From: Pseudorasbora parva
Lineage: Eukaryota > Chordata > Actinopteri > Cypriniformes > Gobionidae
Reading direction: 5' to 3'
DNA: 64,000 nt
Assembly: GCF_024679245.1 (NCBI RefSeq)
Contig: NC_090191.1
Coordinates: 5,349,004-5,413,003, forward strand
This document shows positions 59,190-64,000 of this stretch, piece by piece. The translations under genes were made by a program, and so were the position numbers. How positions within the stretch are numbered: position 1 is the stretch's first letter; every line of letters starts with the position of its first letter. The notes below the pieces were generated by a model that saw only the letters and a program-made list of their open reading frames with translations, searched no databases and was not told the origin of the DNA.

Positions 59190-60010
59190 CCTACATTTCA
59201 GAAGCGTGCTCGTCGGGCTTTCGCAGCGGCAAAGGGCTTTGATTGCGTCCTCGAGTTTAACTTTTTCAGCTAGTTCGTGCCCAATTGCAATTGTTGCTAG
59301 TCCATTGAGTCTGTCTTGTGTCATTGTACGTCGGAGATAATTTTTAATCAGTTTAAGCTTTGAGAAACTGAGCTCACAGTGACGGGGAGAGTGAGAAGCA
59401 CTCTCAATGCTATAAAAACATTGGGAAAAATCAACACAATCTCATGGTCATGCGTATAAATACTAAGAGTGTAAAATCTTTTTTGCGTGCATATGATACG
59501 CACTTTATGCGTATGTATAATACGCCATAACCCTAATAATACGGTTCATATGTATAATACGCCATAAAGTGCGTATATGCATGCGAAAAACCACGTAGCC
59601 TACCATATGCATGCCAAAACTCATTTTGGCGTATACATTCCACGAGATTGCAAACTATTTATAGGCTATGCATTTTCGTGAGATCGGGCTCAGAAAAATT
59701 TATTCCATCCCTTTTTCATAGATGAATTTAAGTGCATCCAGTGGTTTAGATCCAGCAACAAGGCGTCTACCCAAAGCAGTCAGCTCTTCAAACTATTTAT
59801 GCCTATCAACATCCCGTGAGTCTCCATGAGTCAGGGCCTTTTCCAGTCTTAAGCAATCCTGAAGAACTATTGTAGGCTATTCTCCTTTTCTTTGAGAGAT
59901 GTGATGTCATATAAAAACCCAAATACGCGCCCATGGTCTCGAAGCAGCGAAAAGCGCTCTTCCACGGAACGGATGGCACAGTCGAGCGTATTTTGCACGC
60001 ATATACTAAT
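59190..60010 (-). pseudogene. hAT transposase C-terminal remnant
   Basis: Minus-strand pieces, upstream to downstream, read VFGFLYDITSLKEKE, EELTALGRRLV...KPLDALKF, then (after a MITE) FPNVFIALRVLLTLPVTV, and in another frame SFSKLKLIKNYLRRTMTQDRLNGLATIAI. The last two are the hAT dimerisation (C-terminal) motif of the ZMYM1/TTF-type group. Frameshifts and the MITE at 59437-59650 inactivate it. It presumably belonged to the surrounding 5.8-kb hAT. Confidence 0.7.
59437..59650. mobile_element. Small palindromic MITE inside hAT transposase
   Basis: Tips CAATCTCATGG and CCACGAGATTG are inverted with one mismatch. The interior is made of ATACGCC and TGCATATG-type repeats in both directions. Transposase sequence resumes on both sides. 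Confidence 0.55.
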
Positions 60011-60199
60011 CGATGCCGCTCTAAGTGAGGTGGGGGCGCGGCCGGGCGGAAATTTTTATTTTTAAATTTATACTAATGGAGTGGGAAAAAATGTTGTTGA
60101 TATAAGTGCCATAATTGTAACCTACCTAATGTAAAACTAACAAATACATATTTTTTTTAATTCTCTCTCTCGCTTACACAGTTACACTCTCTCTCTCTC

Positions 60200-60559
60200 T
60201 GTCACATGCCTGTCCTGTTTTGTGTGCACATGTGGGTTTTGTCATGTCTCCGGTCTACTGTCAACCCCGCCCTTCTTGTTATCTGATTATTGGTTAATTT
60301 GCCCCACCTGTTCCCTCTTGATTTCTTCCCCTTATAAGCTCCTTGTGTTTGTCAGTCTGTGTTGGATCCTTGTGTATGTCTCGTCTACGTCTCCCAGTTC
60401 CCCGTGATTCCTTTGGTTTGAGTCTTTGGTTTATGTTTTATGATTATGTGTTTTTCCCCCTTGTGGGTTTTGTTTTGAGTTTATGTTTATTTTATAATAA
60501 ATTATCTTTCTCTGCACCTGAGTCCTCGCACCACTTTTCCTCGTGTCCGTGACGTGACA
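60200..60559 (+). repeat. 5' LTR, 360 bp
   Basis: Contains TTATAAG at 60332-60338. A start 29 bp further on would begin the transcript at GTTGGATCCTTG (60361). AATAAA lies near 60497-60502. Confidence 0.93.
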
Positions 60560-60560
60560 G

Positions 60561-60571
60561 AAGGATCCAAC
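60561..60571 (+). promoter_or_regulatory. Self-complementary primer-binding site
   Basis: AAGGATCCAAC, one base after the LTR, is the exact complement of GTTGGATCCTT at 60361-60371, the predicted 5' end of the RNA. It does not start TGG as tRNA-primed sites do. Tf1/sushi-group elements are known to prime reverse transcription from their own 5' end; the fit is strong, the mechanism inferred. Confidence 0.75.
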
Positions 60572-60572
60572 C

Positions 60573-62792
60573 ATGTTGAGGACTCAGCAGAGAGAGGACT
60601 CGATCCCGGAATCGCTCACCACCTGTCCTTACTATGAGCGGATTCTACGGTTTCGAGTCCTCCACCTACTTCACCAGGAGGGAATGGAGATTAGGAATTT
60701 TGCAAAGAAGTTCCTGGAGACAGCCAAGGGGCTGAGGCTCAGTGACTCTGCACTCAAGGACCTTTTTAATTATGCCCTAGATGAGCCCATGGAGTGGTGG
60801 CTCAGAAGGGCATATGACGGAGGCACATTTGAGGCAATGGTGGAAGCTATCGCCTGCCAGCAGGAGAGAGCTGCCAGGGAGATGGCCCCTGCCCTGGCAG
60901 TCCCAAGATCGGTAGTCCCTGCTCCAGTGGCCCCGAGGCGTAGGAGGAGAAAGGCTTCCTCTGCCCCCACTCCAGTGGTCCCAGTTCCGGTGGCCCCAGT
61001 TCTAGCGCACCCTGTTCCGGTGGTCCCGTTGCTGGTGGATCGTGTTCCGGTGGTCCCTGTGTCGGTGGATCGTGTTCCGGTGGTCCCGTTGCCGGTGGAT
61101 CGTGTTCCGGTGGTCCCGTTGCCGGTGGATCGTGTTCCGGTGGTCCCGCTGCCGGTGGATCGTGTTCCGGTGGTCCCGATGCCGGTAGATCGTGTTCCAG
61201 TGGTCCTGAAACGGAGGAGGAGAAGGAAGTCTCCCTCCGTGCCTGTGCTGGTGGTCCCTGTGCCGGTGGCCCCAGTGCCAGCGGATCGTGTTCCGGTGGT
61301 CCCAATGCTGGCGGATCGTATTCCGGTGGTCCCAGTGCCGGCGGATCGTGTTCCGGTGGTCCCAATACTGGCGGATCGTATTTCGGTGGTCCCAGTGCCG
61401 GTGGATCGTGTTCCGGTGGTCCCTGTACCGGTGGACTGTGTTTCGGAGGTCCCTGTACCGGTGGATCGTGTTCCGGTGGACGCCGCTGGGCCGGAGATGC
61501 CTCCCAGGCGTCCTGCTCTCACCGCGCCTCCCAGGTGTCCAGCTCTCACCGCGCCTCCCAGGTGCCCTGCTCTCACCGCACCTCCCAGGCACCTTGCTCT
61601 CACCGCGCCTCCCAGGCGCCTTGCTCTCACCGCGCCTCCCAGGCGCCTTGCTCTCACCGCGCCTCCCAGGCGTCCAGCTCTCACCGCGCCTCCCAGGCGT
61701 CCAGCTCTCACCGCGCCTCCCAGGCGTCCAGCTCTCACCGCGCCTCCTAGGCGCCCTGCCCTGCCTGCGGCGTTGAGGCGTCCTGCTCGGCCCGCGCCGC
61801 TGAGGCGTCCTGCTCTCCGTGCGCCGCTGAGGCGTCCTGCTCTCCGTGCGCCGCTGAGGCGTCCTGCTCTCCGTGCGCCGCTGAGGCGTCCTGCTCTCCG
61901 TGCGCCGCTGAGGCGTCCTGCTCTCCGTGCGCCGCTGAGGCGTCCTGCTCTCCGTGCGCCGCTGAGGCGTCCTGCTCTCCGTGCGCCGCTGAGGCTCCCT
62001 GCTCTCCGTGCGCCGCTGAGGCTCCCTGCTCTCCGTGCGCCGCTGAGGCTCCCTGCTCTCCGTGCGCCGCTGAGGCGCCCTGCTCTGCCTGCGCCGCTGA
62101 GGCGCCCTGCTCTGCCTGCGCCACTGAGGCGCCCTGCTCTGCCTGCGCCACTGAGGTGCCCTGCTCTGCCTGCGCCACTGAAGCTTCCTGCTCTCACCGC
62201 GCCTCCCTGGCGCCCTGCACTAACCGCGCCACCCAGGAGTCCTGCTCTCACCGTGCCTCCCTGGCACCCTGCTCTACCCGCGCCGCCCTGGCTGCCTGAA
62301 CTCTGCGGGCCGCTCCGGCCACCTGGACTCGGTGGACCTCCCGAACTCGGCGGGCCGCCCTGGCCATTTGAACTTTGTGGGCCACCATGGCCTCCTGAAC
62401 TTTTTGTTTTCCTTGTCCCTCCCTTGTTTGCCCCTCCCTTGTCTGTTCCTTCCTTGTCTGTTTCCCCTGTCCCTCCCGTCCCACCCTGGTCTGTCCCTCC
62501 CGTCCCGCCCTGGTCTGTCCCTCCCGTCCCGCCCTGGTCAGTCCCTCCCGTCCCGCCCTGGTCAGTCCCTCCCGTCCCGCCCTGGTCAGTCCCTCCCGTG
62601 CCGCCCTGGTCAGTCCCTCCCGTGCCGCCCTGGTCAGTCCCTCCCGTGCCGCCCTGGTCAGTCCCTCCCGTCCCGCCCTGGTCAGTCCCTCCCGTCCCGC
62701 CCTGGTCAGCCCCTCCCGTCCCGCCCTGGTCTGTTTCTCCCATCCCTGTCCCTAGTGGAGCGTCTGGTAGCCGCTCCTTAAGGAGGGGGTAA
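60573..62792 (+). CDS. Gag-like, repeat-rich ORF of the LTR element
   Basis: 739 residues. The ATG lies one base after the primer site and the stop codon TAA (62790-62792) touches the 3' LTR, so the ORF fills the internal region. Residues 1-110 look like a small helical capsid-type domain (FAKKFLETAKGL, SALKDLFNYALDEPMEWW), which I take as Gag-like with moderate confidence. Then come proline-rich repeats: a 10-residue VDRVPVVPxP block, a 9-residue block (ALTAPPRRP, then ALRAPLRRP), and eleven copies of an 8-residue VPPVPPWS block. Basic RRRRRK segments interrupt the first block. No protease, RT, RNase H or integrase is present. Mobility would depend on a partner element. The minus strand is also open for 657 codons because of repeat composition. 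Confidence 0.75.
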   Translation: MLRTQQREDSIPESLTTCPYYERILRFRVLHLLHQEGMEIRNFAKKFLETAKGLRLSDSALKDLFNYALDEPMEWWLRRAYDGGTFEAMVEAIACQQERAAREMAPALAVPRSVVPAPVAPRRRRRKASSAPTPVVPVPVAPVLAHPVPVVPLLVDRVPVVPVSVDRVPVVPLPVDRVPVVPLPVDRVPVVPLPVDRVPVVPMPVDRVPVVLKRRRRRKSPSVPVLVVPVPVAPVPADRVPVVPMLADRIPVVPVPADRVPVVPILADRISVVPVPVDRVPVVPVPVDCVSEVPVPVDRVPVDAAGPEMPPRRPALTAPPRCPALTAPPRCPALTAPPRHLALTAPPRRLALTAPPRRLALTAPPRRPALTAPPRRPALTAPPRRPALTAPPRRPALPAALRRPARPAPLRRPALRAPLRRPALRAPLRRPALRAPLRRPALRAPLRRPALRAPLRRPALRAPLRRPALRAPLRLPALRAPLRLPALRAPLRLPALRAPLRRPALPAPLRRPALPAPLRRPALPAPLRCPALPAPLKLPALTAPPWRPALTAPPRSPALTVPPWHPALPAPPWLPELCGPLRPPGLGGPPELGGPPWPFELCGPPWPPELFVFLVPPLFAPPLSVPSLSVSPVPPVPPWSVPPVPPWSVPPVPPWSVPPVPPWSVPPVPPWSVPPVPPWSVPPVPPWSVPPVPPWSVPPVPPWSVPPVPPWSAPPVPPWSVSPIPVPSGASGSRSLRRG

Positions 62793-63152
62793 TGTCACAT
62801 GCCTGTCCTGTTTTGTGTGCACATGTGGGTTTTGTCATGTCTCCGGTCTACTGTCAACCCCGCCCTTCTTGTTATCTGATTATTGGTTAATTTGCCCCAC
62901 CTGTTCCCTCTTGATTTCTTCCCCTTATAAGCTCCTTGTGTTTGTCAGTCTGTGTTGGATCCTTGTGTATGTCTCGTCTACGTCTCCCAGTTCCCCGTGA
63001 TTCCTTTGGTTTGAGTCTTTGGTTTATGTTTTATGATTATGTGTTTTTCCCCCTTGTGGGTTTTGTTTTGAGTTTATGTTTATTTTATAATAAATTATCT
63101 TTCTCTGCACCTGAGTCCTCGCACCACTTTTCCTCGTGTCCGTGACGTGACA
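62793..63152 (+). repeat. 3' LTR, 360 bp
   Basis: Reads the same as the 5' LTR over its length, with the same open frames at a constant 2593-bp offset. This indicates recent integration. Confidence 0.93.
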
Positions 63153-63354
63153 CTCTCTTGCCGCCCTGGCTGAGCCGCCGCCCTAGGCGGCTGCCTAGTT
63201 CGCCTATAGGCACGCGCCGGCCCTGCAAGTACCCACAGTCAGTGATGGTCAGCTGCTGGTGTTGGTCCACTGTGTTTTATCAAGGGCAGGGTCAATGCAG
63301 CTAGCTATCAGGAGATTTTGGAGCACTTCATCTGCTGAAAAGCTTTATGGAGAT

Positions 63355-63994
63355 TAGGGGTGTCCATGGTTAACATTAGGGCAGAAGCAGAGCGGGAGCC
63401 GCGCGCGCTGTGCATAACGGAGCAGAAGAAAGGAAGTTTGAAGTGAGAAACTTGTGAATGACTAGAGAAAAGCAGACCTTACTTTAACTGTAATGAAGAA
63501 AACAAAAAAGCTAATCGCGGACTGAAAGCAATATGGCCAGAGCTGAAGGAACGAGTCCACAGATGCTTGAACTCTCTGCCGGGAGAGGCTCAGCCGCGCG
63601 AGTCAAACGCTGTGTCTGTGTGAATCATTCTCGGCTGCATATTTTACTACATGCTCTAATCGTGCAGGCGCCCTCGCGGCCACTCTCATTGCTCGTGAAC
63701 TGGAGCGCATCTCATCCTAATTTAACGAAACTCAGCTTACGCCTCGCAGACATGAAATAGATCTTAAGAAACTTGAAATGTCTTTTAACAATTTAAAACG
63801 AAAAGAAATAGGCTACTCTCTGATTATGTAATCCATGATGTGCATTTCTCTATATATGCGCGTTCACTACGGAGATGGTGGTCATCAAATTAATAAGCTA
63901 AAAATAACCCTGACGCACACTATGGTTAACCGAGTATTAACCGCTAAGGGCCTCGGTTAACGGTTAATGAAAAACTTGAAAACGTGCAGCCCTA
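63355..63994. mobile_element. Non-autonomous hAT, 640 bp
   Basis: Tips TAGGGGTG and inverted CAGCCCTA, with GGTTAAC-type subterminal repeats. The left duplication is ATGGAGAT (63347-63354); the window ends after the first six bases of the right copy (ATGGAG, 63995-64000). It interrupts the Tc1 transposase. Confidence 0.82.
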
Positions 63995-64000
63995 ATGGAG

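Larger units (their letters stand above)
60200..63152 (+). mobile_element. Non-autonomous LTR retrotransposon, 2953 bp, very young
   Basis: Two 360-bp LTRs (60200-60559 and 62793-63152) read the same throughout and start TGTCAC, ending GTGACA. The 5-bp duplication CTCTC is at 60195-60199 and 63153-63157. The internal part (2233 bp) holds one ORF and no pol. An 11-bp primer site at 60561-60571 is complementary to the LTR at 60361-60371, and an AGGAGGGGGT purine tract precedes the 3' LTR. Confidence 0.92.
57406..63225. mobile_element. hAT transposon, 5820 bp, with nested LTR element
   Basis: Tips CAGGGCCGGCGC and inverted GCGCCGGCCCTG, with the 8-bp duplication CAAGTACC at 57398-57405 and 63226-63233. 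The interior holds a broken hAT transposase on the minus strand, a palindromic MITE and a 2953-bp LTR retrotransposon. Further features: a T tract near 57731-57757 and AT-rich DNA with no other gene (57800-59100). Confidence 0.88.
56891..63354 (+). pseudogene. Tc1 transposase, split and inactivated
   Basis: The start codon at 56891 opens MGKTADLTAVQKAIIDTLKR with the helix-turn-helix region ISERIGCSQSAVSRHLSGKS. A TGA stops the frame at 57146-57148. The reading resumes as TESGVETSRATMHRRVQEMGYR and then, after a frameshift near 57240-57252, as EKQHWTVAQWSKVLFSGESKF. Here the first catalytic aspartate of the DDE triad (family SDES) is glycine. The frame is interrupted by the 5.8-kb hAT in the middle of KSSVKYP and continues after 63233 to about 63354 (SAEKLYGD). 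At least three independent lesions are present. Confidence 0.85.
56562..64000 (+). mobile_element. Tc1 element, interrupted twice and running off the window
   Basis: Begins CAGGTCCTTCTCAAAAAA after TA (56560-56561) with a long terminal arm equal to the 9440-9734 MITE, then a transposase from 56891. A 5820-bp hAT splits it at 57405/63226 and a 640-bp hAT at 63354/63995. The rest of the transposase and the right end lie beyond 64000. Confidence 0.85.

Noticed and set aside
60996..62740. CRISPR-like array
   Set aside because: The 30-, 27- and 24-bp repeats are directly adjacent coding repeats without spacers, in a vertebrate retrotransposon.
60770..62743. 657-codon minus-strand frame opposite the LTR-element ORF
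   Set aside because: It has glycine/threonine and glycine/alanine repeats that come from the complementary strand of the proline-rich repeats, and no Gag-like head or start next to a signal.

Overview
The window looks like teleost nuclear DNA, most likely from a cyprinid or a close relative. There are no bacterial signals. It has spliced genes with GT/AG introns, a cluster of C2H2 zinc-finger genes of the kind expanded in cyprinids, an L2-clade LINE, DIRS tyrosine-recombinase retrotransposons, Tc1 elements, and many hAT and TTAA-target DNA transposons with intact target-site duplications (TSDs). Species assignment is inference; no single marker fixes it.

Genes. Four host genes can be built. 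ZNF-A (minus) has a 5' UTR exon near 14942-15040, an acidic exon at 14305-14525 and an eight-finger exon at 2493-3319. ZNF-B (minus) has a 5' exon near 24820-24905, an acidic exon at 23285-23444 and an eight-finger exon at 16712-17538. Both give 328-residue proteins with the same exon lengths and phase. ZNF-C (plus) has its 5' exon at about 34190-34280, an acidic exon at 48332-48670 and a finger exon from 53205. That exon originally carried 17 fingers and is now cut after finger 11 by a small transposon. The three first exons share a core with a perfect CRE (TGACGTCA). Between ZNF-B and ZNF-C lies an unrelated minus-strand gene of four coding exons (29656-32985, 545 aa) whose family I do not recognise. 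A 63-bp tandem duplication sits at its presumed promoter.

Mobile layer. Almost everything else is transposon, often three deep. 1-2.1 kb: hAT end, and a solo LTR split by a hAT that itself carries a hAT. 4.6-8.9 kb: deleted DIRS-1 with two nested hATs. 9-13 kb: Penelope-like fragment with a hammerhead-like core, Tc1 MITE, a MITE carrying a RecQ-helicase-like exon, and a TTAA element. 15-29 kb: further TTAA, TA-target and hAT elements in and beyond ZNF-B. 34.3-39.8 kb: DIRS-2 with inverted terminal repeats, inserted 4-7 bp inside the first intron of ZNF-C and containing a 121-bp minisatellite. 41.8-47.7 kb: DIRS-3, whose reverse transcriptase is split by a piggyBac-like element holding a hAT and a Tc1. 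49-52.3 kb: L2 LINE with an 888-codon open frame. 56.6-64 kb: a Tc1 split by a 5.8-kb hAT, which in turn holds a young LTR retrotransposon with 360-bp LTRs that appear identical.

The most interesting objects are: (1) that LTR element, whose predicted transcript 5' end is complementary to the primer-binding site (Tf1/sushi-type self-priming) and whose single repeat-built ORF fills the whole internal region; (2) the unrecognised four-exon gene; (3) the helicase-exon MITE that truncates ZNF-C; and (4) the DIRS insertion beside a splice donor. All calls come from reading the sequence; no database search was run.
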